Positions 12,709 to 32,171 of a DNA stretch of 64,000 bases are shown here, piece by piece. A program made the position numbers and the translations under genes. The stretch comes from Merluccius polli. Its lineage: Eukaryota > Chordata > Actinopteri > Gadiformes > Merlucciidae. Location: NCBI GenBank assembly GCA_030340625.1, contig JAOPHQ010000582.1:62001-126000 (forward strand), in the 5' to 3' direction. Position 1 is the first letter of the stretch. Every line of letters begins with the position of its first letter. Under the pieces are notes generated by a model, which searched no databases, was not told the origin of the DNA, and saw nothing but the letters and a program-made list of their open reading frames with translations.

Positions 12709-13500
12709 TCATTGCTCCCCCAAGGGACACCCATCCATTAATTTGGGATAAGAAACAATAGTCTGGCCGTTTCCCTGAGCCCTGTGTGACTTGGGGCACT
12801 CCCTGACCAAATGCCCTGACTGACCACACCCCCAGCAGACCCTAGGGCCCGGTAGTGGCATGTGTGCTGTCTGCAGCGACATAGCCCTTATCAGTTCAGA
12901 CACTTCAGCCACCCGTGCCGGCCTCTCTTCCTCTGCGGAGCTCCCCACTGCAGGTGGGCCCTCCCTTTGACAGATCCCAGCAGCCACACCCCACACATTC
13001 TCCCTCTCCACAGCCTTCTCCAAGGCTGCCTGCAAAGACTGTGGATGCTGCAGCTGCAGCTGGACACACAATTCAGTGGGGACTCATGGTCCCATGACAG
13101 CTCGCTCTGTACTCCGGGTGGCATGTGTGTATACGCCCGCCGCGTCAGGTGGCGGGCGTATACAGTTCCCGAGATCCCGAGATTTTCTGCGCCGATTACT
13201 CAGTTCATTATGGAGCTCAGACTGTAAACACTGTCTAAACCGCCTCTGAAGAGCCCCCACCAAAGCTTCATAACTATGTCCGTCCTCTGGGCTAAGCAGC
13301 AGAAGACAGCACAGAGCATCGTCTGTGAGGCACAAAGCCAGCTGTAGTGCTTTAGTCTCTGTCGACCACCCCTCTGCATGGGTTAACAGTTCAAATTGGG
13401 CATGGAAAGCTTCCCAGTCTGACCTACCGGAGTACCATTTTTGTTTACATCCCGAGCCTTGACCTGAGACCCACTTCCAGTGGAAGGAGCAGCACCTCAC
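12709..13500 (-). pseudogene. gag-like relic with CCHC zinc knuckle (LTR retrotransposon)
   Basis: Two minus-strand frames form a broken gag. The upstream one (13500-13084) has WEAFHAQFELLTHAEGW and ALQRRFRQCLQSELHNELSN, the capsid-like region typical of Ty3/gypsy-type elements in fish. The downstream one (13071-12709) contains CWGCGQSGHLVRECP, a canonical C-X2-C-X4-H-X4-C zinc knuckle used for RNA binding. The frames are offset, so at least one frameshift separates them, and the upstream frame passes through a GC-rich inverted repeat near 13130-13165. No protease, RT or integrase follows on the same strand. Confidence 0.7.
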
Positions 13501-13510
13501 ATAAGGCTCT

Positions 13511-14825
13511 CGTGAACTCTCTGGTCATGTCCTCCGACCACCTGCATGCTCCTTCCTCCTCCTTCTCTCCTCTCTTTCATCACTCTGGTCCCACCGCTAG
13601 CTAACCGGCTAACTCACTGACTAAGCTAGTCTAACTCCCGACAGGATTGATGTCCTTTGTCCGATATTAAGTCACTTCTGTCACCAGTGTAGTGTTCCAC
13701 TCACGATATGTCACTAAGTCTCACAGAACAACAGCGCTCTCACTAACACAGCGTACAGAGAGCCCCCCCCCCCCCCCCCCCCCTCTGCTCCACCAACCAC
13801 CGGTACGCACACTGACAATGATGTACCATCTATTGATTGGCAGAGAGAAAGGAGATGATTGACTGACACCGCTAATACAGACTCCCAACTGAACAGGGTT
13901 GCTACAATATTTATTTCAAGCACCTACAAAAACTACAAACTGCAAAATAAATAAAAACTAATTTTTCAATTGACTTTAATATTGTATTATCAACAAAAAC
14001 TACAAATTCTCATCTGAAGAAATGTTACGGCTTTATGTGCGTGTGTTTGTTTGTGTGTGTGTGCCTGCATGTGTGTCAGTGTGTGTGTGTGTGTGTGTTG
14101 CACAAATGTGTAAATACAATAGACATTGGGGAAATATTATATATAATATTCTTTGTATTTAAATGGATTTAAATGGTTCATATTTTGGTGGCAAAATGTA
14201 AAAAAATCCCCACATTTTTGAATGATCTATATTGCTTTCAAAAGCAATACCCTTTACACTAAACTAACACCACATGGCAAATGTATTTAAACATTTTTAT
14301 GGTTAAGAACTATGTAGTTTATTATATTGCTACTTTGACCGACACATTTAAAGGTGCTACAGTTCAATACCAAATGTGACCTCAATTTGTTAATACTCAA
14401 GGTCAGTTTTATCATAAACTCTATAATAGAAATAGAAATAACAAACAACCATACCATCTATAAAGAATATAGAAGCAACTAATTAAATATGCATATATTT
14501 AGGAATATGATGTTCATTGTTTTGTAAAAATGTTAAATAACAGGAATGTTTGAATCAGTAATTACCCACCACTTTCCACAATGTCACTTCATATATGAAA
14601 AAGTCTGAAATCAATACTATTTCAGGATTAAAACTATTATGAAATAATATTATTAGACACATCTGCTGGGAAAAATGATGTCTCTGAAATCAAAATCAGT
14701 ACCCCTCCTTAGTATAATAATAATAATAATAATGTGTGTGTGTGTGTGTGTGTGCATGCATGCATGTGCGCTTCTGCGCTGGTGTGTGTGTGCGTGTGCG
14801 TGTACGTATGCAGCAGCAGATGTAA
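13511..14825. other. Intergenic DNA and slc1a3 3' untranslated region
   Basis: This holds a pure C run (13763-13783), TG-rich tracts (about 14040-14100) and a (TAA)n/(TG)n compound microsatellite at 14714-14754 just below the slc1a3 stop. AT-rich sequence at 14100-14700 is the likely slc1a3 3' UTR; a minus-strand AATAAA lies at about 14318-14323. Confidence 0.5.
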
Positions 14826-23446
<8,621 letters not shown>

Positions 23447-23970
23447 CTTGCTGTAGAGGAAGCCAACATGGATCTTTCCCCATTGATTTATTTATCATTG
23501 GGGCCATCGTAACGCCTGATAATGCCTAATTAGGCATCAAGAGCTGCCCACATGAGAGAAATCTAACCAAGCAGCAACTAACTACTAATTAAGCAGTACC
23601 CTTTCAGCAGTAGCAGAAAGGGTAAATTGCAATGAATGATGGCTCCTCACCTCAGCATGAATATTTGCAATACTTTGTTAGAAGGTTAAAACATTTGAAA
23701 TATACCGGTAATGGATATATAATAAATGCAAAGATTCATTTGAAATGTTAAACTATACAATATTCAAACATAAAAAATATAATATAACATTATATTAAAT
23801 ATTGAGATAAAATATAAAAATTACATTCTTTAACATAACCAGTGCAAAGTCAGCATTCAATCCACTAATAAAACATACCTTTTGCGTCTGTTGTGTGCAG
23901 TTGTATGTTAAATGTCCTCAGCAGCCTAAAGAGAAGCAGTGCTGTCAGAGCTGGTAGAAGAAGACTCTGA
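23447..23970. other. Upstream flank of slc1a3, no feature recognised
   Basis: AT-rich sequence with no recognised coding content. If the slc1a3 start exon is spliced, its leader exon could lie here or further right. Confidence 0.3.
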
Positions 23971-24114
23971 GAAGAGGAGGAGGAGGAGGAGGAGGGGGAG
24001 GAGGAGAAGAAGAAGAAGAAGAAGAAGAAGAAGAAGAAGAAGAAGAAGAAGAAGAAGAAGAAGAAGAAGAAGAAGAAGAAGAAGAAGAAGAAGAAGAAGA
24101 AGAAGAAGAAGACG
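23971..24114. repeat. (GGA)n/(GAA)n purine tract
   Basis: About 140 bp of almost uninterrupted purines on the plus strand, mainly GAA triplets. Every long frame across it (poly-Arg, poly-Ser, poly-Phe, poly-Leu) is produced by the repeat. Confidence 0.95.
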
Positions 24115-24215
24115 ACGACAAAAGCAAAAGCAAAAGCTGAACCTGGGATATGCCAGCACCCTCCTTCTTTTGACATACTGGAGCTGAAGAGGAGTAAGAG
24201 AGCCCAATAGCCAGA

Positions 24216-24613
24216 GAGAGAGAGAGATAGATAGACAGACAGACAGAGAGGTAGACAGACAGACGAACAGACAGACAGAGAGGTAGACAGACAGACGAAC
24301 AGACAGACAGAGATGTAGACAGACAGACAGACAGATAGACAGAGATGTACACAGACAAATGGACAGACAGACAGATGAACAGGTGGACAGACAGGCAGAT
24401 GGACAGACAGAGATATAGACAGACACAGACACAGAGATGTAGACAGACAGACAGTCAAGACAATGACAGACAAAACAAGATAATGACAGACCAAAAGAGA
24501 TATAGAGGGCAGGCAGACGGGCAGGCAGACAGACAGACGGGCGGGCAGACAGACGGACGGGCGGGCAGACGGTTGGGTAGACAGACAGACAGACGGGCAG
24601 ACAGACAGACAGA
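24216..24613. repeat. (ACAG)n tetranucleotide array
   Basis: About 400 bp of GACAGACA-type repeats with interruptions. The apparent Cys/Ser/Leu-rich minus-strand protein over 23865-24719 is the translation of this array and the purine tract, not a gene. Confidence 0.95.
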
Positions 24614-24619
24614 CCATGG

Positions 24620-26480
24620 AAAGTAGACCATGGTGGTGGTTTAACGATGTTGCACTCTGTGACACCTGAGGCCCAGATTTATCGCAGAGAGAGTAATTAA
24701 ATGTGATTGAACGTAGCAATTGTTCGTGAGATTACATAATTTAACTACACCGAGGAGGATTCCTGTCCTCTGCTACCTTTTTTTGTCCTCTTCCACGGCT
24801 TTCCTCACTTCCTGATGTTATTTGTCACTACTTTCAGACGAGTGATTTTAATGAAGCCTAGACAAATGTTAATACATGGAGGGCATAGGCTGTTGTAAAT
24901 AAATAGGGATCACCTACAACAGCAGACAAAGTATTTTGTCTTTTGATTTGGTTTTGATGCACATCATGCCACTAGGGATGTGTTATAGTTCAAGTTAATT
25001 CCAGTGAGTGGCTGACACACAAGGAGGTCTATTATAGTAGGAGGATAAAGTAGAGCTTAGGTGCTACGATAATGAGACTGTATGGAAACATATTCCACCG
25101 GGAAGACGAACATAATTAGTAAAGAATAATTCCTCAAATCAGGTCACATCGCTTCTTACAAACACAATTCAACTCATGAATTTCATATTTCTGGTTAAAA
25201 AAAAATGTATTCAAAATATATGTATGGTTGAAGCTGTGGTCTTGGAGCCCACAATAAATTGTTATTCAACCCAAATTTCTATTCAACGAATATTGTCATT
25301 AAAGGCATTCACTAATATACAACTGATTCAAATAATGTCTTATTCCAATAGATTATAGTGGTATATTTGTAACTTGTTCTTATTAACATAGTTGTATTTT
25401 CTTACCTCTCTTTCTGAAAGAAAATAGCTTAATTATGTGTCTTAACCATCAAACACCCGATTAATATGATTAAATATTAATAATTATTAATAATTACTAA
25501 TAATATTCCAGAAACAAATTGCATTTGCAGATTGTTAAACAACACGCATCCATCTCTGGTCGCCGTTCAGACAACAGATATTATATCTAGACATATCCAT
25601 GGCAAGATTGCAGTCCAACCCATTATGAAATATCTCTAGTGACATCTTGTGATCAGATTTGGCTCTCTTCCCCGCCCAATGTAAATGTTTGCTTTGTTAC
25701 CGTAGCAGCCAAATGTCAAGTTCAAAAAGCTTTTCAGACATCCATCAAACAAGGTGGTATTGTTTGCAGTTAGTTGTGCAGCTATAGACCTATCGTGGAT
25801 GCACTATATCATACTGTATTATTCAAATTGCTGTGTGCTGTATGCAATACAAGAGAGTATTTATATGATAAATTATATTAATCATTATATGATTGCACAA
25901 GTAAATTACCTTATATATAAAAGACGTGTTGTTTGTAGTCATTTGAAAGACATTTTGAGAGCAAAATTTGTATTTTACAATCACTTTGGAACTGTGTTGT
26001 AAGCAGTAAATGATCATTCAAGCTGTAAAAAGGGGAATCTGGAGGCTAAAACATATGTAATATAAAATGACCACGAAACATCAGAACATTTACATTGGCC
26101 TGTTATATCAAGTTAAAAGTCATGGGAAATTCTGTCTTCACACGACAACATTGTCATTGGAAAATGACCAGATTGGTGTAGAGATCCAATGTGCTGAGAA
26201 GAAGTACAAATATACCATGGCTTCTCTAACATTTGTGTCATGGGGTGCAGTGGTGGACTCAGACTGTTTGAAGGGCAGGGGTGGAAAATCATCATATATG
26301 ATGAAATAGCAAACATGCAGAAAAGATTTGTTAGCGGCCATTCAATGTGTTTTTGAATGTAAGCAGGGTTTGAGAGGTAAATTCAAAATCTTATCAAAGT
26401 ATTTGGCAGCCCCCCTAGACTGTCGTCATGGCACCACTTTGGGAAAGCCTGCCCTAGACAGCACGTTGGAGGGGAGACTG
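24620..26480. other. AT-rich intergenic DNA
   Basis: No gene, RNA or element with clear ends was recognised. Short frames at 25176, 25754 and 26067 have no recognisable content. Confidence 0.4.
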
Positions 26481-26488
26481 GAGGGCAC

Positions 26489-27053
26489 TGCATCTAATTT
26501 TCTTCACTGGGATTTATTTTCTCCATTGCAAGGGCACTTCATCGTGTTTTCTCACTTGGAATGGCAACTAAGAGGGAACTTCATGACCTTTTTACATCAG
26601 AAAGGCACCTGTAGGGAACCTCAAGTTTATTCCATTGTAAGGGCACCTATATGGCACCACATCACCTTTTCTCCACTGGAGGGGCATCCATTAGGAAACT
26701 TCACCACATTCTCACACATGTAGAGACACCCTTTACAGCACTGCATCACATATTATCCACTGGAAGGGCACTTCTCCATTAGAGGGGCACCTGATTGGGC
26801 ATTCATCATATTTTCTCACAGCACTGCATCCCATTTTCTCTACTGGAAAGGGCACCCTTTGGGACACTGTCACTCACGAAGTTACTGTCACTCACATCGA
26901 ATTGTCTTACTCTAGAGGGCACATCATCATAATTTATTGCATGAAGGGGCACCCTATCAGGCACTCAATCATTTTTTTCCCATGTGAAGGGCAGCCAATA
27001 GGGGACTTACTCTCGTTTTCGCCCACTCTAGAGGGCACTTTCACTTTCAGGGC
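26489..27053. repeat. Degenerate repeat segment, copy A
   Basis: Made of loosely repeated units containing TTTTCTCCACTGGAGGGGCA-like text every 40-50 bp. The segment recurs at 33471-33753 with very high similarity, apart from about 265 bp (26700-26965) missing in that copy. Frames over it are repeat-derived. Confidence 0.8.
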
Positions 27054-27395
27054 ACTTTCACTTACCCCTACTTAGGGTTAGGAGGTTTTATTTGAATTCA
27101 CAAAATGGAGGCTGATCTGCATTTAGGTGTGGCCCCCATGTATAAAGGTGGTTCCACTGAACATGGCTTCTCTAAAGCTCCAGGGGCCTCATGTATGAAG
27201 GTTTTGAAGGTATTGTTCCTTTGGCGACACTTATAGGTGACACTGGGAAACTGCTAATGATGTCAAAAACAATTAGTCATCAGAGTGATGTGCACGTCAG
27301 AGACCCTTATGAACAATTAACACACCCACCCTGTTTGCAATTATACGGGTGGATATAAACGCATGCGCAATGTGATGAAGTAGATGGTATTAACG

Positions 27396-28150
27396 ATGGC
27401 AGCGTTAGCGTTGTTAGAGGACCTTGCAAATGGTGCAATCCGACGTGAGCGAGTATTTAGGGAACGCGAGGATTTACTAGCCTCGCGAGACCAGCCTGAT
27501 CTCGGGAGCTCCATGATATTCCACTCACAGTTCAGTCTGGTATTGCATGACGGAGAAAATTTGGAGCCGATCAGAAAATGATCGTCCAATCAGCGTTGGT
27601 TTTGAGGTGTGACGCAATGAAGAGCGACTCTTCAGTCTAAACAACATGGCGGCTTCCGCGGATGTGATCGAGATGCGCGCAGCTATCGAGCAAGTTTTAG
27701 CAGAATTAGAGTGTATTCCTTCTCTAAAATATGAGCAAAAAGCGGCACTGGAGGCTTTTCTCGGAGGAAAAGATGCTTTTGCCCTTCTCCCGACTTGTTT
27801 ACTTGATGAGCTTGCCTCGACGCTCTGTTATCACATCATACGCTTCGTTGATCTGATTGGTTGATTTGGCCCGTCAATCACCAACATAGGCAGATGGTTT
27901 ATCCAATCAGCAGCCAGTATTTTCGCCCCCTACCAAAGGCTCTCTAACGGAACGATTCCAGATGGAAATGCTGAGCCAACGCGAATCATTCCATCTGGCG
28001 GCGTCAGGTCAAGGATTTACTTGCAAACGATGACAATTGGGGTTATGCGCAACATACTTCCGCATTCTGCAAAACAAGTCTCATCACATCCGGTTCAGGT
28101 CCGCTGTACCGCGCTCACATTATTTTATTTATTAATCCGCACTTCCAGAC
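27396..28150 (+). pseudogene. Harbinger nuclease N-terminus, split by insertion
   Basis: MAALALLEDLANGAIRRERV followed by FREREDLL matches the start of fish Harbinger (HARBI1-like) nucleases. The frame is cut at 27478 by the nested insertion and resumes after it (LLANDDNWG at about 28018). It soon runs into unrelated sequence, and the DDE catalytic core is not present. Confidence 0.65.
27479..28011 (+). mobile_element. Nested insertion carrying a RecQ-like helicase fragment
   Basis: Bounded by the direct repeat AGGATTTACT (27469-27478 and 28012-28021), which interrupts the Harbinger nuclease frame. Inside, the frame at 27646-27864 (MAASADVIEMRAAIEQVLAE, later YEQKAALEAFLGGKDAFALL) resembles the N-terminus of the RecQ-like helicases carried by ISL2EU-type elements in fish. 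It stops just where the Walker A loop should be (after ALLPT), so no ATPase is possible. I see no convincing terminal inverted repeats. Confidence 0.55.
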
Positions 28151-28523
28151 CGTCACCGGGGCTTCAGAGTAATGCGTCCGGGGAGAGGAGCCCTCTCCCG
28201 GACACACGCTAGCTTTTACCGCTGTTTTTTTTAAATTGTATTTATTAATCCGCACTTCCAGACCGTCACCGGGGCTTCACAGTAATGTGTCTGAGTAGAG
28301 TAGCCCTCTCCTGGACACACACGCTAGCTTTTACCGCTGTTTTTTTTTTTTTTTTTTTTCATCCATCTTTTCTTCTCACTAACATTCAGATGTTAAAATC
28401 AAATAAAACACCAACAGTAAAAAGGGCTAACTAGGCCAAGTCAATAGCTGTCGCCATCAGTTCCTACCGCTGCTACCGGCTTTTCCGACAACCGGAAGTC
28501 AGGAGACCTGTTTTCCGGTTTGG

Positions 28524-28903
28524 TCACGTGACGCTCGGCATAAAGCCTATTGGCTCATCAGCCGATTTCGAATGTGCGACAAAGTATGCGGGAGTTATTA
28601 GCGTTACGGAAATTTGCTCAAAAACAGCGCCACCTAGTGGTCTTCCAAGTGTGCGGCATGAAAGTGACGCATAGTAATCCTCCACCTTCAGATCCGACCA
28701 CTTATTTTTCACCTGTGTGTGTGCGACCTGCTCGGACCCCACGGCATGTACCGCCTCACACATACGCTCCCACTCATTTCCTTCCTCTTCATATTGATCC
28801 CTGCTGACAGGGGACCAGAGAGAATCTCCCTCCGCGTCTCCACGTCATTCACCACAATCTCCAACTCGGACTCTGTGAAATGTCTTTTCTTTCCTTTGTT
28901 CAT
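28524..28903 (-). pseudogene. Harbinger MYB-like DNA-binding protein relic
   Basis: The minus-strand frame from 28903 begins MNKGKKRHFTESELEIVV, the SANT/MYB-like domain encoded by Harbinger elements. The frame then shifts, and the remainder (CEAVHAVGSEQVAHTQVKNK, WSDLKVEDYY) continues in another frame from about 28763. At least one frameshift makes it non-functional. The hAT element starting at 28913 sits just upstream of its start codon. Confidence 0.7.
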
Positions 28904-28912
28904 GCTTGTGTT

Positions 28913-29214
28913 CAGGGCCGTTTCTAGCTGTTTGGGGGCCCTATGCGAGATAAAATTTTGGGGCCCCTATGTTATCATGTCTGACCGGGGGGGGTGGAGG
29001 GTGCGAGCGCGATCATAACACACCCGGACCTACGGCCGACGGGGGGGGGGTTGTGCGAGCGCGATCATAACCCACCTGGGGGTGGGGGAGGGGGGGGGGG
29101 GAGCGCGATCATAAGCCCCCCGGACCTAGGGCCGACCGCGGGATTGGGGGGCCCCCTGGTGGCGGCGGGGCCCTATGCAGCCGCATAGTCCGCATATGCC
29201 TAGAAACGGCACTG
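28913..29214. mobile_element. hAT short non-autonomous element (302 bp)
   Basis: Ends CAGGGCCGTTTCTAG and CTAGAAACGGCACTG (one mismatch) with the 8-bp duplication CTTGTGTT (28905-28912, 29215-29222). The interior is G-rich with no coding content. It is nested in the Harbinger element. Confidence 0.85.
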
Positions 29215-29418
29215 CTTGTGTTACACCCATAGAGTGCAAGCTGACTCAAGGGTTGGCATATTTTAGAAAATATGTTATTTTGAAAGAATAAATTAAACAA
29301 AAAGACAAGTGAGTCGGCTGGCCTTCAGTGGCTTTACTGGTCCCGGTTAACTGCCAACTGAAGAACGCAGCGCAGCCCACAGTTTATATAGCCGCAGGTG
29401 GTCTCGTGCCTTTAATAC

Positions 29419-29454
<36 letters not shown>

Positions 29455-29953
29455 CTTAAAATTGAATGGGGGGTGTCTGTAAAAATGCCAAATAAAGTGC
29501 ATAATATAAAATAACACATTTAAGTAAGTGGCAATCATATATAAATATCCTCTGTGCCACACTTGCTTGTTTTATCTGATCGGATAAAGAGGTGAATCTC
29601 AGGTCCAGGGCCTATTTACATAGATTTGCATATTTAAATAGGGGTGTGGACAGGGAGGAGTTTGCCACCTCTGCATTTGCGCTCAGTTCCACGTTGGTCG
29701 GGATGTACAAAAGAAACGTGCTCGGATCCATGCGTACGCACACTTTGATACATCTGAATTTATTTGTGCGTACGACATTTTCTGGGTTTTGGCGTACGCC
29801 AAGTTTCAGTAGGAAATCCACGCAAGTCTTCGTACATGAGGCCCCAGGACTGATGGATGTAGCTCAGAGTTAATTATGGGTCTTTAGGCCAGTGTCCATA
29901 ATTGCAAAATAAATTAACATTTAACATGGAGGCATGATCATTTGGATTATTAG

Positions 29954-30706
29954 ATGACTGAACTAGTGTTGGGTGTGTTCTCCTTTAACCATTTCTATTA
30001 TAGCTATTGCAGAAAGGTTATTTTTTATTTAATGGCACTTTTAACATCTTCACTGAATCTGGCTCAGCCCACACACGCTAATTTGCTTCTAGACGTCTCC
30101 TGGGCCATTCCTCCAAGCATCTTCTCTGGTGGGGAAACGGGTCCATCGGCCAGTAATGCTGGCTAAAGGAAAACATCACCTGGTTCCAGTAACGTAAGCC
30201 CACCCTATCCTCCACCTGGTCCCAAGTTCATCCCAGGAGAATTGTGGCGCATCGACAGCACACTGAAGGATGGAGCCTACGAGTCTGAGACCTAGGAAAG
30301 GGGCGTCCCACTACTGCCTCCTTACGAGGCTGTTGTGGAAGAGGCTGAGGTCTCCACCAGCCCACCTCTACCAGAAGCCACCAAGCCCAGGGGCTCTTTC
30401 GGGTTTTTCTACCCCTATGACTGGATGTTCCTCAAGGGCCGGTACCCTCCAGGAACCTACACTCACTTCAGCAGTAGCTTTGAGCCTGGCAGAGATGACT
30501 GGCAGGAGACCCACTACCTCAGATATGACTATCCTGCCAGCCCTGAGGAAGAGGAGGTGCAGACCTTTCCCAGCACCTCTGATCAAAGCTTCCAGATACC
30601 TTGTCTAGATGGGAACTCAGGACCTGGAAACCAGGAAGAGACTGCAGCATATCTGCCTTGGCCCATGTCTACTGGAGGTGACAACGGGAAGTGGACTCCT
30701 TATTAG
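29954..30706 (+). pseudogene. Decayed coding region of unknown identity
   Basis: A single plus-strand frame runs about 250 codons and is broken only by two in-frame stops (TAA near 30164, TAG near 30292). It starts with a hydrophobic stretch that could be a signal peptide (MALLTSSLNLAQPTHANLLL). Proline-rich blocks (PPYPPPGPKFIPGELWRIDS) follow, then an aromatic block GFFYPYDWMFLKGRYPPGTY and THFSSSFEPGRDDWQETHYL, an acidic segment and a natural stop after GKWTPY. Composition and frame retention look like real protein. I do not recognise the family. It could be a decayed fish gene, a retrocopy or one 3' exon. Confidence 0.5.
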
Positions 30707-31241
30707 CAGCCATGTTTAGGACAGGAACTAAAGTAGTATTTTTACCAAGAGGCAACCATGTCTTTCTGGAGGGAGACCTCATGCCTTATTACTTGCTTGT
30801 TTCATGTTTTGCCTTGTGTACTGTTCAGCTTCACTTTTTTGTACTGTTGCCCACGTTACTTACATGCACTACAATCTTTTACTTCTCTATCCACACACTA
30901 GACACACAGACAAGCATCCAGGGGCTGGCTGTTGAACAAATTACTCTATCAGGAAATGTAGTCACCTAAGATTATGGCTTGTGTTTTCTGCATCTGTTGT
31001 TTCAGTAACAGCTTTTGGAACACGAAGGTGAGCTATGCTGGCAATTTTGAAGTTGTGGTTAGGATTTCATTTGGGGGGAGGGGAACGAGGTGCGGGCCTG
31101 GTGGTTCCCAACTTTTTGTCCTGTGACTCCCTATAGGTCAGAAACTTCTTGCATGTGCATGATGCACTCATATTTCTTTTTTTTAACCCAATCACCATTT
31201 GCCCAAATGTCTATAGCTTCTGTCAGCAATGTCTCATGGAC
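30707..31241. other. Flank of the 30-kb relic
   Basis: No gene is recognised. A GTGGTTCCCAACTTTTTG motif near 31099 resembles a hAT end without a partner. Confidence 0.35.
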
Positions 31242-31249
31242 CTCCTAAC

Positions 31250-32163
31250 CAGGGGCGGAGCCAGGGGGTGGCCGGGGGGGCATTTGCCCCCCCCGAAATC
31301 TCATTGGCCCCCCCAGGTGCCCCCCCTGTCGCGGCACCGCACTCTGACCGCACGTCTTGTTGAGAAGAGCTTGCTGAATTCTGTAATCGGTAAAATCTCT
31401 TCACTGCTATGTTCTTCCTGTGCAGTAGTTGGCGCTCTCAGCAAAAAATATAATTCAGCCACTACTGCTGCTAACTATTTCAAAAAAGGAGAAGAAGATG
31501 GTCTAATGGTCGTTCAACGATCTCACACAGTATCGGAGAACATAGACGAAGAACAGCACTGCAGTTTATTCCTTGATGGATATTCCTTACTAAGGTAAGT
31601 TTTTCTTACCTTATATTAATATTATACTAATATAATACTAATATTCCTTATTAAGGTAAGCTTACTACTAATACTGTAGGTAGTTTGGCATGTATTGTCC
31701 TTGGTTGTGACTGTTCTACACTGTTTTACTTATCAAGTATAGTTTGGCAATCTGTTGATAGTTTACTTGCACAACTGGGGTCATGGTGTCAGATTGTTTT
31801 GAAAAAGTGATGCCTAATTGATGTGTGTTTATTTTATTTAAATATTGTTCATTTTGGACATTGTTTTGTACACACTGTTAGGCTAATCCTGTTTGTGGTT
31901 AGTCGTGTGGTTAAGTATGCACTATGTTCATACTAAAAAAGGTGTCATTGTTGAGAAAAATTGTGTGTGTGAGTGTACATTATTAATAAACTGTGACTTT
32001 TATACAGAAATCTTATCTCCTTGTGTGTTTATTATATGAAAAGATTTTGATCGCAATTGATTGTGTTCCGTTGAAAATTCATTGTTATATACTGGCCCCC
32101 CTGAAATAGCTTTGGCCCCCCCCTGGCCCCCCCCCCAAGTAAAAAAGTCTAGCTCCGCCACTG
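31250..32163. mobile_element. hAT non-autonomous element (914 bp)
   Basis: Ends CAGGGGCGGAGC and GCTCCGCCACTG (one mismatch) with the 8-bp duplication CTCCTAAC (31242-31249, 32164-32171). The subterminal C and G runs mirror each other. A plus-strand frame at about 31340-31598 shows no clear transposase motif. Confidence 0.85.
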
Positions 32164-32171
32164 CTCCTAAC

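Larger units (their letters stand above)
27184..29844. mobile_element. PIF/Harbinger transposon, interrupted by other insertions
   Basis: Terminal inverted repeats begin GGGCCTCATGTA at the left and end with the complement TACATGAGGCCC at the right, flanked by the 3-bp duplication CAG (27181-27183, 29845-29847), as expected for Harbinger. It carries remnants of both typical genes in convergent orientation: the nuclease N-terminus on the plus strand (27396 onwards) and the MYB-like protein on the minus strand (28903 downwards). It was later hit by a 533-bp insertion (27479-28011) and a 302-bp hAT element (28913-29214). A 113-bp tandem duplication lies at 28128-28345. The nuclease catalytic region is missing. 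Confidence 0.85.

Noticed and set aside
23865..24719. 284-codon minus-strand frame rich in Cys, Ser, Leu and Phe
   Set aside because: It is the translation of the ACAG array and the GAA tract; several frames are open for the same reason.
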